Assembly (NCBI RefSeq): GCF_002080045.1
Contig: NZ_MUIN01000004.1
Span: 146 to 64,145, forward strand
Source of the DNA: Pseudomonas sp. Bc-h
Lineage (GTDB): Bacteria; Pseudomonadota; Gammaproteobacteria; Pseudomonadales; Pseudomonadaceae
Direction: 5' to 3'
Length of the DNA: 64,000 nucleotides
The position numbers were made by a program, and so were the translations under genes. This document shows, in pieces, positions 47,950 through 59,443 of this stretch. The notes below the pieces were generated by a model, which ran no database searches, was not told the DNA's origin, and saw nothing but the letters and a program-made list of their open reading frames with translations. Every line of letters starts with the position of its first letter. The first letter of the stretch is position 1.

Positions 47950-49221
47950 ATGAGCTATGTGATCGACCGACGTCTCAATGGCAAGAACAAGAGCACGGTG
48001 AACCGGCAGCGCTTCCTGCGCCGCTACCGTGACCACATAAAGAAAGCAGTCGAAGAAGCAGTCAGCCGCCGCTCCATTACCGATATGGAACATGGCGAAC
48101 AGATCAGCATCCCCGGTCGCGATATCGATGAACCGGTACTTCACCATGGTCGCGGCGGGAAACAAACCGTCGTCCACCCTGGCAACAAGGAATTCACAAC
48201 TGGCGAACACATCGCCCGCCCGCAAGGTGGCGGCGGCGGAAAGGGGCCTGGCAAGGCGAGCAATTCCGGCGAAGGCATGGACGAGTTCGTGTTCCAGATC
48301 ACCCAGGAAGAATTTCTCGAATTCATGTTCGAAGATCTCGAACTGCCTAATCTGGTCAAACGCAACCTGAGCGGCACCGACACGTTCAAGACCGTCCGCG
48401 CGGGGATCAGCAACGAAGGCAATCCTTCGCGCATCAACATCATTCGCACCCTGCGCTCAGCCCATGCGCGACGCATCGCGCTGTCCGGCAGCAGCCGCGC
48501 CAAGCTTCGAGAAGTACTCGCCGAACTTGAGCGCATGAAACGCGAAGAACCCGATAACTTTGGCGACATTCAAGAACTCGAGATCGAGGCTCAGCGTCTG
48601 CAAGCGCGGATAAAACGCGTCCCCTATCTCGACACCTTCGACCTCAAGTACAACCTGCTGGTCAAACAACCCAACCCCAGCTCCAAGGCCGTCATGTTTT
48701 GTCTCATGGACGTTTCCGGCTCCATGACCCAAGCCACCAAAGACATTGCCAAGCGCTTTTTCATACTCCTGTACCTGTTCCTCAAGCGGAACTACGACAA
48801 GATCGAAGTGGTGTTCATCCGCCATCACACCAGTGCGCGGGAAGTCGACGAAGAAGAGTTTTTTTACTCGCGGGAAACCGGCGGGACCATCGTTTCCAGC
48901 GCATTGAAGCTGATGCAGGAGATCATGGCCGAGCGCTACCCCACCAACGAGTGGAACATTTATGCGGCCCAAGCCTCCGACGGCGACAACTGGAACGACG
49001 ATTCACCTATCTGCCGCGACATCCTGATCAAACAGATCATGCCCTTCGTGCAGTACTACACTTACGTCGAAATCACGCCACGCGAGCATCAGGCGCTGTG
49101 GTTCGAATACGAGCGCATCGGCGAAGCTTTCGCTGACACGTTTGCCCAGCAGCAGCTTGTCTCTGCCGGTGATATCTATCCGGTATTCCGTGAACTCTTC
49201 CAGCGCAGGTTAGTGACATGA
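47950..49221 (+). CDS. yeaH: UPF0229 protein YeaH
   Basis: A 423-residue protein with a C-terminal von Willebrand A-like domain. The MIDAS motif DVSGS lies in [12 protein letters not shown], so a bound divalent metal is expected. The N-terminal third is basic and polar with a Gly-rich stretch (GGGGKGPGK). A strong GGAGGG precedes the ATG. It is coupled to spoVR by a 4-bp overlap (ATGA). YeaH works with the YeaG kinase in stress, by an unknown mechanism. Confidence 0.92.
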   Translation: MSYVIDRRLNGKNKSTVNRQRFLRRYRDHIKKAVEEAVSRRSITDMEHGEQISIPGRDIDEPVLHHGRGGKQTVVHPGNKEFTTGEHIARPQGGGGGKGPGKASNSGEGMDEFVFQITQEEFLEFMFEDLELPNLVKRNLSGTDTFKTVRAGISNEGNPSRINIIRTLRSAHARRIALSGSSRAKLREVLAELERMKREEPDNFGDIQELEIEAQRLQARIKRVPYLDTFDLKYNLLVKQPNPSSKAVMFCLMDVSGSMTQATKDIAKRFFILLYLFLKRNYDKIEVVFIRHHTSAREVDEEEFFYSRETGGTIVSSALKLMQEIMAERYPTNEWNIYAAQASDGDNWNDDSPICRDILIKQIMPFVQYYTYVEITPREHQALWFEYERIGEAFADTFAQQQLVSAGDIYPVFRELFQRRLVT

Positions 49222-50780
49222 CCGGTAGAGAACAGAAACGCCAACCCCTTTCCACGGGTTCAGAGTGGACGTTCGAACTGATCCAGGCCTACGACCGGGA
49301 GATCAGTCGCATCGCCGAGCGCTACGCCCTGGACACCTATCCCAACCAGATTGAGGTGATCACCGCCGAGCAGATGATGGACGCTTATGCGTCGGTCGGC
49401 ATGCCGCTCGGCTATCACCACTGGTCCTACGGCAAACACTTCCTCAGCACGGAAAAATCCTACTCACGCGGCCAGATGGGTCTCGCATACGAGATCGTCA
49501 TCAACTCCGATCCGTGCATCGCCTATCTGATGGAAGAAAACACCATCTGCATGCAGGCGCTGGTGGTTGCGCATGCCTGCTATGGTCACAACAGCTTCTT
49601 CAAGGGCAATTACCTGTTCCGCACCTGGACTGACGCCAGCTCGATCATCGACTACCTGGTGTTCGCCAAGCAGTACATCATGCAATGCGAGGAGCGCCAT
49701 GGCATCGACGCAGTTGAGGACCTTCTCGACTCGTGCCACGCGCTGATGAACTACGGCGTCGACCGCTACAAGCGCCCTTACCCGATTTCCGCCGAAGAAG
49801 AACGCCGCCGCCAGAAAGATCGCGAAGAGCATATGCAAAAACAGATCAACGATCTATGGCGCACCATCCCCAAGAATGCCAGCAAGAATGACAAAGAGGA
49901 CGGTGCACGCTTCCCCGCAGAGCCGCAGGAAAACATTCTCTATTTCATCGAAAAACATGCGCCACTGCTGGAGCCCTGGCAGCGTGAAGTCGTGCGTATC
50001 GTGCGCAAGATCGCCCAGTATTTTTATCCACAGCGCCAGACGCAAGTCATGAACGAAGGCTGGGCGACGTTCTGGCACTACACCCTGATGAACGACTTGT
50101 ACGACGAGGGGCTGGTAACCGACGGATTCATGATGGAATTCCTGCAGTCTCACACCAGTGTGGTGTTCCAGCCCGGCTTTGACAGCCCGTATTACAGCGG
50201 TATAAACCCGTACACCTTGGGTTTCGCCATGTATCAGGATATCCGGCGGATGTGCGAGCACCCCACCGAGGAAGACCGTCACTGGTTCCCTGACCTGGCC
50301 GGCACCGACTGGTTGACCGCTGTGAAGTTTGCGATGAGCAGCTTCAAGGATGAGAGCTTCATCCTTCAGTACCTGTCACCCAAGGTCATTCGCGACCTGA
50401 AACTGTTCAGCATCCTGGATGACGATCAGAAGGATGACCTGCTCGTTCCTGCGATTCATGACGAAACCGGCTACAAGATCATTCGAGAAACACTGGCTGC
50501 GCAATACAACCTCGGCAACCGTGAGCCCAATGTGCAGATCTACAGCATCGACCGCCGTGGCGACCGCTCGCTGACACTGCGCCATCAACAACATGATCGC
50601 AAACCGTTGGGCGACTCCACCGACGAGGTGCTCAAACACCTGCACCGTTTGTGGGGCTTCGATATTCATCTGGAAACGCTGCAAGGCGACCAGATCATGA
50701 AAACTCACCACGTACCCCCGAGAAGCGAACACGCTGACAGTGAATATCCCCGGCTCGATCTGGCCGTCGTTCACCTATAG
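49218..50780 (+). CDS. spoVR: SpoVR family protein (YcgB)
   Basis: A 520-residue cytoplasmic SpoVR/YcgB homologue. The conserved [26 protein letters not shown] and [17 protein letters not shown] motifs, rich in His and Glu, look metal-binding and recall zinc peptidases, though no activity is proven. In spore formers SpoVR affects the cortex; here there are no spores, so a stress role with prkA and yeaH is likely. The gene ends at a long terminator hairpin that touches cca. Confidence 0.93.
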   Translation: MTGREQKRQPLSTGSEWTFELIQAYDREISRIAERYALDTYPNQIEVITAEQMMDAYASVGMPLGYHHWSYGKHFLSTEKSYSRGQMGLAYEIVINSDPCIAYLMEENTICMQALVVAHACYGHNSFFKGNYLFRTWTDASSIIDYLVFAKQYIMQCEERHGIDAVEDLLDSCHALMNYGVDRYKRPYPISAEEERRRQKDREEHMQKQINDLWRTIPKNASKNDKEDGARFPAEPQENILYFIEKHAPLLEPWQREVVRIVRKIAQYFYPQRQTQVMNEGWATFWHYTLMNDLYDEGLVTDGFMMEFLQSHTSVVFQPGFDSPYYSGINPYTLGFAMYQDIRRMCEHPTEEDRHWFPDLAGTDWLTAVKFAMSSFKDESFILQYLSPKVIRDLKLFSILDDDQKDDLLVPAIHDETGYKIIRETLAAQYNLGNREPNVQIYSIDRRGDRSLTLRHQQHDRKPLGDSTDEVLKHLHRLWGFDIHLETLQGDQIMKTHHVPPRSEHADSEYPRLDLAVVHL

Positions 50781-50797
50781 GCGATAAAGTAATTTCC

Positions 50798-50851
50798 GCC
50801 TCCGCAAGAGCGACGTAAGGTTTATCCTGTCGCGCTTACGGAGGCTTTTTT
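50798..50851 (+). terminator. spoVR terminator that overlaps the cca ribosome-binding site
   Basis: A 17-bp imperfect stem begins GCCTCCG and ends CGGAGGC, and is followed by six T and then at once by the cca ATG. The 3' arm contains GGAGG (50840-50844), the only Shine-Dalgarno site for cca, 7 nt from its start. A read-through transcript would therefore hide the cca start in the stem. Confidence 0.85.
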
Positions 50852-52081
50852 ATGCAGATCTATAAAGTTGGCGGAGCCGTTCGCGACCGCCTGCTTGGCA
50901 AACCGGTCGCTGACACTGACTGGGTGGTCGTCGGCGCGACGACCGACGAGATGCTGATCAAGGGCTATCGCCCGGTCGGCACAGATTTCCCGGTATTTCT
51001 GCACCCGCTGACCGGCGAGGAATACGCGCTGGCCCGAACCGAGCGAAAGAGCGGGCGCGGGTATGGCGGCTTCGTGTTTCATGCCGATTCGAACGTTACT
51101 CTGGAAGAAGATTTGATCCGCCGCGACCTGACGATCAACGCCATCGCCGAGGACAAGGACGGGCATCTGACTGATCCGTTCCACGGCCAGCGAGATCTGG
51201 GAGAACGAGTTTTACGCCACGTTTCCCCGGCATTTGCCGAAGATCCCCTCCGAGTGCTGCGTGTCGCGCGATTCGCTGCTCGCTATGCGCCTGACGGCTT
51301 CACAATCGCCCCTGAGACGATGGAACTGATGCGCCAGCTCAGCGCCTCGGGAGAGCTGGAAGCGCTGACGCCGGAACGCAGCTGGAAGGAAATCTCCCGC
51401 GCTTTGATGGAGAAAGAGCCTCAGGTTTTTATCGAGGTCTTAAGGGAGTGCGGGGCGCTCAAGATATTGATGCCGGAAATCGACACCCTCTTCGGCGTGC
51501 CGCAACCGGAAGCCCACCACCCCGAAATCGATACCGGCCTGCATGTGCTGAGCGTGCTGCATCAAGCCGCGATCCATCAGCAGCCGTTGAGTGTGCGTTG
51601 GGCTTGCCTGCTGCATGACTTGGGGAAGGGTCTGACACCGGAAGAGGAATGGCCTCGCCACATTGCCCACGAGCACAAAGGCTTGAAGGCGATCAAGGCG
51701 GTGAACCAGCGCTTCAAGGTCCCAAGGGATTGTCAGGAACTGGCGCTGTTGGTGGGCCAATATCACACCCATGGGCACCGGGCGCTGGAATTGAAGCCGT
51801 CTACCCTGTTCGATTTACTGCAGAGCTTTGACGTCTATCGACGCCCGCAGCGCTTCGAAGAGTTCATCATCGCGTGCGAAATGGACGCGCGAGGGCGAAA
51901 GGGGTTTGAAGACCGGAATTATCCCCAGGCCGAGTATTTGCGCGGGGCTGCCGAAGCAGCACGGCAAGTTGCCGTGCAGCCATTGCTGGATCAGGGGTAT
52001 CAAGGGCAGGAGCTGGGCGAAGCGCTCAAACGTGAGCGGCTGGATACGCTAAAGGTCTACAAAGCGAGCTATCAGAGCTGA
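50852..52081 (+). CDS. cca: Multifunctional CCA tRNA nucleotidyltransferase
   Basis: A 409-residue enzyme that adds or repairs the CCA end of tRNA. The nucleotidyltransferase motif [10 protein letters not shown] with catalytic D21 and D23 (DTDW), then RRDLTINAI, are intact. A C-terminal HD domain (LLHDLGKG) should give phosphatase and phosphodiesterase activity. The start is fixed by the GGAGG 7 bp upstream, which lies inside the spoVR terminator. A REP repeat follows the gene. Confidence 0.96.
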   Translation: MQIYKVGGAVRDRLLGKPVADTDWVVVGATTDEMLIKGYRPVGTDFPVFLHPLTGEEYALARTERKSGRGYGGFVFHADSNVTLEEDLIRRDLTINAIAEDKDGHLTDPFHGQRDLGERVLRHVSPAFAEDPLRVLRVARFAARYAPDGFTIAPETMELMRQLSASGELEALTPERSWKEISRALMEKEPQVFIEVLRECGALKILMPEIDTLFGVPQPEAHHPEIDTGLHVLSVLHQAAIHQQPLSVRWACLLHDLGKGLTPEEEWPRHIAHEHKGLKAIKAVNQRFKVPRDCQELALLVGQYHTHGHRALELKPSTLFDLLQSFDVYRRPQRFEEFIIACEMDARGRKGFEDRNYPQAEYLRGAAEAARQVAVQPLLDQGYQGQELGEALKRERLDTLKVYKASYQS

Positions 52082-52093
52082 AAGCTCATCTGA

Positions 52094-52135
52094 CTTGCCG
52101 GCGGTGGTGCAGTTGAGTTCGCTGCCGCCAGCAAG
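52094..52135. repeat. REP-type inverted repeat
   Basis: CTTGCCGGCGG (52094-52104) pairs with CCGCCAGCAAG (52125-52135) with one mismatch. It lies between the convergent genes cca and folK and belongs to the family at 31269 and 35235. Confidence 0.7.
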
Positions 52136-52159
52136 CCGCACCGCCACAGCAACGCAATT

Positions 52160-52693
52160 CTAACCAACAGGCTCGTCAAACAGGGGCGCCGGGGTCAATG
52201 GCTCTCCCCGCCACTCGAACCTCACCGGCCATAACTGCTGGTCGATCTGCGCCTCGGCCCACAGCTGAGCGAACGCAATACCGACACCTGGATGCAGACG
52301 CTCAGGCGCGATCAACGAAAGAGGCCAAAGAACGAATGCATTCTTGAGGATTTCGGCACGGGGCAATACCAGACCGTCGAAATTGCCTACGTGTTCGTCG
52401 TATAGCAGGACGTCGATATCCAACGGCAAACCCTTGCGGTCCGGCGCGTAACGCCCGTTATCGGCTTCGATGAATTTCAGGCGACGATCCAGTTCCATCA
52501 ACGGCAGGTCGGTCAGCGCCGATACCACCAGATTGAAAAACGGACCGCTCTTGATCCCCACCGGATGGCTTTCGAACACCGGGGAGCAACTCAGGTCGGT
52601 GAGAAAGCCCGCCAGCGCATCGAGCCCGGCGCAGAGGTGCTTCTCTCGGTCGATATTGCTACCCAAGCCAAGGAAAATCCGTGTCAGCGACAT
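52160..52693 (-). CDS. folK: Hydroxymethyldihydropterin pyrophosphokinase
   Basis: A 177-residue folate enzyme that pyrophosphorylates 6-hydroxymethyl-7,8-dihydropterin. The FLGLGSNIDRE start and the ATP/metal loop GRYAPDRKGLPLDIDVLLYD are intact. It overlaps the end of folB by 10 bp and follows it on the same strand. P. aeruginosa has two folK-like genes; this would be the folB-linked one. Confidence 0.93.
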   Translation of the reverse strand: MSLTRIFLGLGSNIDREKHLCAGLDALAGFLTDLSCSPVFESHPVGIKSGPFFNLVVSALTDLPLMELDRRLKFIEADNGRYAPDRKGLPLDIDVLLYDEHVGNFDGLVLPRAEILKNAFVLWPLSLIAPERLHPGVGIAFAQLWAEAQIDQQLWPVRFEWRGEPLTPAPLFDEPVG

Positions 52694-53037
52694 CCGCGCT
52701 CGATCTCCACGCCAACGCCTTTGGCCGCTGGCACGGCTCCGGGCTTGGTCAGTTTGAGGTGCAGCCAGGGGATATTGAACTCGCTCATCAACACTTCGGC
52801 CAGACGCTCGGCGAAGGTTTCGACCAACTGGAATTGCGATGCTTCGGCGAAAGCCTGGATGCGTGCAGAAACGCTAGCGTAATCGAGCGCCTTGCTCAGG
52901 TCATCGCCTGCCGCGGCAGGCCGGTTATCCCAGGCAAAACTCAGGTCCAGACGCAAGCACTGGCGAATGCCCCGTTCCCAGTCGTAGGCACCGATAACGG
53001 TGTCGACTTCCAGACCCTCAATGAAAACTCTGTCCAA
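52684..53037 (-). CDS. folB: Dihydroneopterin aldolase
   Basis: A 117-residue enzyme that converts dihydroneopterin to the folK substrate and glycolaldehyde. [21 protein letters not shown] and the closing [17 protein letters not shown] are typical. The start is read as TTG at 53037 because GGAG lies 7 bp upstream and the protein then has the standard length. A TTG eight codons earlier has no site. It is divergent from plsY and coupled to folK. Confidence 0.9.
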   Translation of the reverse strand: MDRVFIEGLEVDTVIGAYDWERGIRQCLRLDLSFAWDNRPAAAGDDLSKALDYASVSARIQAFAEASQFQLVETFAERLAEVLMSEFNIPWLHLKLTKPGAVPAAKGVGVEIERGCR

Positions 53038-53111
53038 GCCTTTCTCTCCGTTGCACGACAAGGGCGCGATGCGCCGTTAGAATCAAGGCATCCTCGCCCG
53101 GAATGGTTAGC

Positions 53112-53681
53112 ATGTTTTGGTTAATGGCGATACTCGCCTACCTGCTCGGCTCGCTGTCCTTCGCCATCCTGCTCAGCCGCATAACCGGCAGTCCGGACCC
53201 ACGCGCCAGCGGCTCGGGCAACGCTGGCGCCACCAACATGCTGCGTCTGGCGGGCAAGAAGCTCGCTATCCTGACCCTGATTGGCGATGTCTGCAAAGGA
53301 CTGATCCCCGTGCTGATCGCCAGCTGGATCGGACTCGATCCCCGGCAACAGGCCTGGATCGGCCTCTACGCCGTACTCGGTCACTTGTTTCCGTTGTACT
53401 TCCGTTTTCGCGGCGGCAAGGGCGTTGCGACCGCAGCAGGCATGTTGCTCGGCCTGTATCCACCCGCTGCGCTGCTGGCCATAGCCGCCTGGCTACTGAC
53501 GTTCTACCTGACCCGGACCAGCTCGCTCGCCTCGCTCATCGCTACACCGCTGACCCTGCCGTTACTGGCGTGGCAAGAACCTCATGCGTTGCTGCCGATG
53601 AGCCTGCTGACCCTGCTTATCGTCTGGCGCCACCGCGGCAATTTACGCGACCTGTTTGCCGGGCGCGAACGGCATTTCTGA
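53112..53681 (+). CDS. plsY: Acyl-phosphate glycerol-3-phosphate acyltransferase
   Basis: A 189-residue membrane enzyme that makes lysophosphatidate from acyl-phosphate. Five or more hydrophobic helices and the conserved loops [17 protein letters not shown] and [17 protein letters not shown] are present. The second ATG (53112) is chosen as it gives the usual N-terminus; ATG 53103 is only three codons earlier. It is convergent with tsaD. Confidence 0.94.
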   Translation: MFWLMAILAYLLGSLSFAILLSRITGSPDPRASGSGNAGATNMLRLAGKKLAILTLIGDVCKGLIPVLIASWIGLDPRQQAWIGLYAVLGHLFPLYFRFRGGKGVATAAGMLLGLYPPAALLAIAAWLLTFYLTRTSSLASLIATPLTLPLLAWQEPHALLPMSLLTLLIVWRHRGNLRDLFAGRERHF

Positions 53682-53697
53682 ATCCATAAGATGAAAA

Positions 53698-53716
53698 AGG
53701 CTCATTCGAGCCTCTT
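53698..53716 (-). terminator. Terminator between plsY and tsaD
   Basis: AGGCTC and GAGCCT pair across four bases. On the minus strand five T follow, so it mainly serves tsaD. Confidence 0.75.
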
Positions 53717-53734
53717 CCCGACACTCCAGCCTGC

Positions 53735-54760
53735 TTACAGCCCAGGCAATTGCTCCATCGGCCAGCGTGCCTGAACGGTGATGCTGAGGCTTTCCTTCTG
53801 GCCCGCCTGCAGACGCTGACAACCGGCAAAGGCAATCATCGCGCCGTTGTCGGTGCAGAACTCAGGACGAGCGTAGTAAACGTTGCCGCCCAGACCACCG
53901 AGCATCTGTTCGAGCGATTCGCGCAGTGCCTTGTTCGCACTCACGCCACCGGCGATCACCAGACGCTTCATTCCCGCCTGCTTCAACGCACGCTTGCACT
54001 TGATGGTCAAAGTCTCCACCACCGCCTGCTGGAAGGCCAGCGAGATGTCGCAACGGGTTTGTTCTCCGTCGTCCCCAGCGCTCTGGCACTGCTGCCAGGT
54101 GTTCAGGGCGAATGTTTTCAAGCCGCTGAAGCTGAAATCCAGGCCGGGACGATCCGTCATCGGCCGCGGGAAAGTGAAACGTCCCGCTACGCCTTTGAGC
54201 GCCAGACGGGAAATCTCGGGGCCGCCCGGGTAATTCAGGCCCATCATTTTTGCCGTCTTGTCGAAAGCCTCGCCTGCCGCATCATCCAGCGTCTCGCCCA
54301 ACAGCTCATAAAGGCCGATGCCGTCGACCCGAACCAGTTGGGTATGTCCACCGGAAACCAACAAAGCGACGAACGGAAATTCTGGCGGTTGCTCCTCCAG
54401 CATGGGTGCCAGCAGATGGCCCTCCATGTGGTGAACACCAAGCGCCGGGATGTCCCAGGCGAAGGCCAGTGCCTGGGCGCAGGAAGCCCCCACCAGCAGC
54501 GCCCCGACAAGGCCGGGGCCTGCGGTATAAGCGATCGCATCGATCTCGGTCACGGCACAGTCAGCCTCGGCCAACACCTGACGGATCAAGGGCAGCATGC
54601 GTTTTACGTGATCGCGGGACGCAAGTTCCGGGACCACGCCACCATAGACGCGGTGCAGGTCTATCTGGCTGAACAATGCATCGGCAAGAAGGCCGCGTTC
54701 GCTGTCGTACAGCGCTACGCCGGTCTCGTCGCAGGAGGTTTCCAATCCCAGTACTAGCAT
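53735..54760 (-). CDS. tsaD: tRNA threonylcarbamoyladenosine transferase TsaD
   Basis: A 341-residue essential enzyme that transfers threonylcarbamoyl to A37 of ANN-decoding tRNAs, with TsaB and TsaE. The metal-binding H111 and H115 lie in [10 protein letters not shown], and the ASKAR-fold motifs [16 protein letters not shown] and [13 protein letters not shown] are intact. Its start faces rpsU across 196 bp, the usual arrangement next to the rpsU-dnaG-rpoD group. Confidence 0.96.
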   Translation of the reverse strand: MLVLGLETSCDETGVALYDSERGLLADALFSQIDLHRVYGGVVPELASRDHVKRMLPLIRQVLAEADCAVTEIDAIAYTAGPGLVGALLVGASCAQALAFAWDIPALGVHHMEGHLLAPMLEEQPPEFPFVALLVSGGHTQLVRVDGIGLYELLGETLDDAAGEAFDKTAKMMGLNYPGGPEISRLALKGVAGRFTFPRPMTDRPGLDFSFSGLKTFALNTWQQCQSAGDDGEQTRCDISLAFQQAVVETLTIKCKRALKQAGMKRLVIAGGVSANKALRESLEQMLGGLGGNVYYARPEFCTDNGAMIAFAGCQRLQAGQKESLSITVQARWPMEQLPGL

Positions 54761-54846
54761 GGGTTACGCCTTGTAGAGGCCAAATTCGAAGGCGCGCATA
54801 ATAGTCGCCGCTCATGCCTGCGACCAGCGGTTTTCGATCAGAGGCT

Positions 54847-54875
54847 TTGCATTCCTCGCTGCGAGGGGTTAACAT
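54847..54875 (+). promoter_or_regulatory. Candidate promoter of rpsU
   Basis: TTGCAT (54847-54852) and TAACAT (54870-54875) are spaced by 17 bp, 81 bp before rpsU. Both boxes are imperfect. Confidence 0.35.
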
Positions 54876-54956
54876 CCGCAACCCTTAAAAACCGACGTAC
54901 TTAGTGCAAGTGTTGCACGAGGCGTTGACCCCGGTAATGAATGAAGGTAGCTCTGG

Positions 54957-55172
54957 ATGCCAGCCGTCAAAGTTAAAGAGAACGAACCCTTCGACGTAGC
55001 TCTGCGTCGTTTCAAGCGCTCCTGCGAAAAAGCCGGTGTTCTGGCTGAAGTTCGTAGCCGCGAATTTTACGAGAAGCCGACTTCTGAGCGTAAGCGTAAA
55101 GCAGCTGCTGCTGTTAAGCGCCACGCCAAGAAAGTTCAGCGCGAACAGCGCCGCGCCGTTCGTCTGTATTAA
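54957..55172 (+). CDS. rpsU: 30S ribosomal protein S21
   Basis: A 71-residue basic ribosomal protein, full length and typical ([20 protein letters not shown]). GAAGGT precedes the ATG. It is the first gene of the macromolecular-synthesis group with dnaG and rpoD. A 246-bp gap with a hairpin separates it from dnaG, so expression of the three can be set apart. Confidence 0.98.
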
Positions 55173-55201
55173 TACAGACGTCTGTCGCAAGCTTCTGCCT
55201 T

Positions 55202-55221
55202 GCCCGGCCCTAAAGCCGGGC
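55202..55221 (+). promoter_or_regulatory. Hairpin between rpsU and dnaG
   Basis: GCCCGGC and GCCGGGC are perfect 7-bp arms with a 6-base loop, and an outer TGCC/GGCA adds to the stem. No T-run follows. E. coli has a partial terminator at the same place, which lowers dnaG expression relative to rpsU. Confidence 0.6.
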
Positions 55222-55418
55222 TGTCGGCAGTTGCAGAATTAGCCTCAAGCAGCACAGGCAGAGGCTGTCGACGCCGCAGATGCGACCTAGACAAACCCCG
55301 TCGAACTCTTCCAGCCTGATTCAGGCCGCGTTGACCCGTCTACACTGACCAAGCAACCGTCGTTACGCTTTGGATTCGCCACGATCTTTCTGGCGGGGCG
55401 CCTGATGATGAGAACGCC

Positions 55419-57389
55419 ATGGCCGGACTGATTCCCCAAGGTTTTATTGACGACCTCCTGAACCGCACCGACATCGTCGATGTTGTCAGCTCGCGCGTCC
55501 AATTAAAGAAAACCGGCAAGAACTTCAGCGCCTGCTGTCCTTTCCACAAGGAAAAGACACCGTCGTTCAGCGTCAGCCCGGACAAACAGTTCTACTACTG
55601 CTTCGGTTGCGGCGCAGGCGGAAACGCCCTCGGCTTCATCATGGACCACGACAACCTGGATTTCCCTCAGGCCGTCGAGGATCTGGCAAAAGCCGCAGGC
55701 ATGGAAGTACCCCGCGAACAGGGCGTGAAAGGCCAAAAGCCGAGACAGCCCACTGATTCGCCGCTTTACCCATTACTTACAGCCGCCGCCGAGTTTTACC
55801 GTGCGGCGCTGAAAAGCCATCCGACACGCAAGTCGGCGGTGGACTACCTGAAAGGCCGCGGCCTTTCAGGTGAGATTGCCCGCGATTTCGGTTTGGGGTT
55901 CGCTCCGCCAGGCTGGGACAATCTCTACAAACATCTGAGCAGCGACACCCTTCAGCAGAAGGCCATGATCGACGCAGGCCTGCTGATCGAGAACGCCGAA
56001 ACCGGTAAACGCTACGATCGCTTCCGTGATCGCGTGATGTTTCCTATCCGCGACAGTCGCGGTCGGGTCATCGCTTTTGGTGGGCGTGTACTCGGAGATG
56101 ACAAACCGAAATACCTGAACTCCCCCGAGACGCCGGTATTTCATAAAGGCCAGGAGTTGTACGGCCTGTTCGAGGCGCGCAAACATAATCGCAACCTCGA
56201 CGAGATCATCGTTGTCGAAGGCTACATGGACGTCATTGCTTTAGCCCAGCAAGGCCTGCGCAATGCCGTTGCAACACTTGGGACCGCGACCAGCGAAGAG
56301 CATCTGAAGCGACTCTTTCGTGTAGTACCTAACGTGCTGTTCTGTTTCGACGGCGACCAGGCAGGTCGCAACGCTGCATGGCGTGCATTGGAAGCGACGC
56401 TCTCCAGCTTGCAGGACGGCCGCCGCGCCCGGTTTCTGTTTCTGCCGGAAGGCGAAGACCCGGACACCCTGGTACGCGCCGAAGGAACGGATGCGTTCAA
56501 GGCAAGGATCAACCAGCACGCTCAGCCTCTGGCCGATTACTTCTTCGAACAACTGACCAAGGAAGCGGACCCGCGCTCGCTGGAAGGCAAGGCGCACATG
56601 GTCACCCTGGCTGCACCGCTGATCGAAAAGGTGCCTGGGGCCAACCTGCGCGAACTGATGCGTCGCCGACTCAAGGAAATCACCGGGCTGGATACCGCAG
56701 CCGTGAATCAACTGGTGCAGGCCGCACCACACGAAGCCCCGCCGGTATACGACCCGGGCTTCGATTACGATTCAGTCCCGGATTACAGCGACTACCAACC
56801 GCACGATGCGTACGAGCCGCAGCAGGAATGGGCGCCGAAGGCACCGGGTGGGCAGCAGAAGAAGTGGGAAAACAAGCCATGGGAAAAGGGCAAGAAGTGG
56901 GACAAGAACGGTAAACGGCCGGACTTCGAACCTCGCGCCCCGCGTACCCCGGCGACGGTCGAGCCACCGACACTGACAGCGCTCAGGACGCTCCTTCATC
57001 ATCCTGACCTGTCGCAGAAAGTGGAAGACACCAGCCACTTCGCAGCAGAAGACAACGTTTATTCACAGTTGCTGGTGGCGCTGCTCGAGGCCCTGCAGAA
57101 AAATCCCAAGTTGCGATCGCTGCAGTTGATCGCGCGGTGGCACGGGACCGACCAGGGACGATTATTAAGACAACTGGCGGAAAAGGAATGGCTGATCTCC
57201 GCCGATAACCTTGAACAACAGTTTTTCGACACTATAACTAGCTTGTCCGCCCGCCAACGCGAGCGAAGCCTGGATCAATTGATCAGGAAGGAACGGCAGT
57301 CAGGGTTGAGCGCAGAGGAAAAAGTTCAGCTGCTCAGCCTGTTAAATCGCAAAGTTCCTGCACAAACCCCGACCTCAACTGGCGCGTGA
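55419..57389 (+). CDS. dnaG: DNA primase
   Basis: A 656-residue primase that lays RNA primers at the replication fork. The zinc-binding domain has C40, H43, C61 and C64. The catalytic TOPRIM domain carries VVEGYMDVIAL and the acidic CFDGDQAG. A Lys/Trp/Pro-rich linker near 455-515 precedes the DnaB-binding domain. The linker is more repetitive (KKWENKPWEKGKKW) than in enterics. Confidence 0.96.
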   Translation: MAGLIPQGFIDDLLNRTDIVDVVSSRVQLKKTGKNFSACCPFHKEKTPSFSVSPDKQFYYCFGCGAGGNALGFIMDHDNLDFPQAVEDLAKAAGMEVPREQGVKGQKPRQPTDSPLYPLLTAAAEFYRAALKSHPTRKSAVDYLKGRGLSGEIARDFGLGFAPPGWDNLYKHLSSDTLQQKAMIDAGLLIENAETGKRYDRFRDRVMFPIRDSRGRVIAFGGRVLGDDKPKYLNSPETPVFHKGQELYGLFEARKHNRNLDEIIVVEGYMDVIALAQQGLRNAVATLGTATSEEHLKRLFRVVPNVLFCFDGDQAGRNAAWRALEATLSSLQDGRRARFLFLPEGEDPDTLVRAEGTDAFKARINQHAQPLADYFFEQLTKEADPRSLEGKAHMVTLAAPLIEKVPGANLRELMRRRLKEITGLDTAAVNQLVQAAPHEAPPVYDPGFDYDSVPDYSDYQPHDAYEPQQEWAPKAPGGQQKKWENKPWEKGKKWDKNGKRPDFEPRAPRTPATVEPPTLTALRTLLHHPDLSQKVEDTSHFAAEDNVYSQLLVALLEALQKNPKLRSLQLIARWHGTDQGRLLRQLAEKEWLISADNLEQQFFDTITSLSARQRERSLDQLIRKERQSGLSAEEKVQLLSLLNRKVPAQTPTSTGA

Positions 57390-57403
57390 GGTCCTAGCTC
57401 GGG

Positions 57404-57409
57404 TATAAT
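57404..57409 (+). promoter_or_regulatory. TATAAT box between dnaG and rpoD
   Basis: A perfect -10 hexamer lies 48 bp upstream of rpoD, but no good -35 is found at 16-18 bp. A G-rich run precedes it. It may be a secondary rpoD promoter. Confidence 0.35.
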
Positions 57410-57456
57410 CCTCGGCTTGTTTTTTGCCCGCCAAGACCTTCAGTGGATAGGGTGTT

Positions 57457-59301
<1,845 letters not shown>

Positions 59302-59322
59302 GCACTAGCTTCCTGACAAAAC

Positions 59323-59349
59323 AAAACCCCCGGCCAAGCCGGGGGTTTT
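59323..59349 (+). terminator. Intrinsic terminator after rpoD
   Basis: A 12-bp stem, AAAACCCCCGGC with GCCGGGGGTTTT, has a 3-base loop and four T. It lies 21 bp after the rpoD stop. Confidence 0.92.
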
Positions 59350-59443
59350 GCATTTCAGGGAATAAGATTTCCGGCAGTGTGCCACCTTCCTTCAGCCCGG
59401 CTACACTCGACTCATTCTTATCGCTGAAACTATTGAGGCTGCC

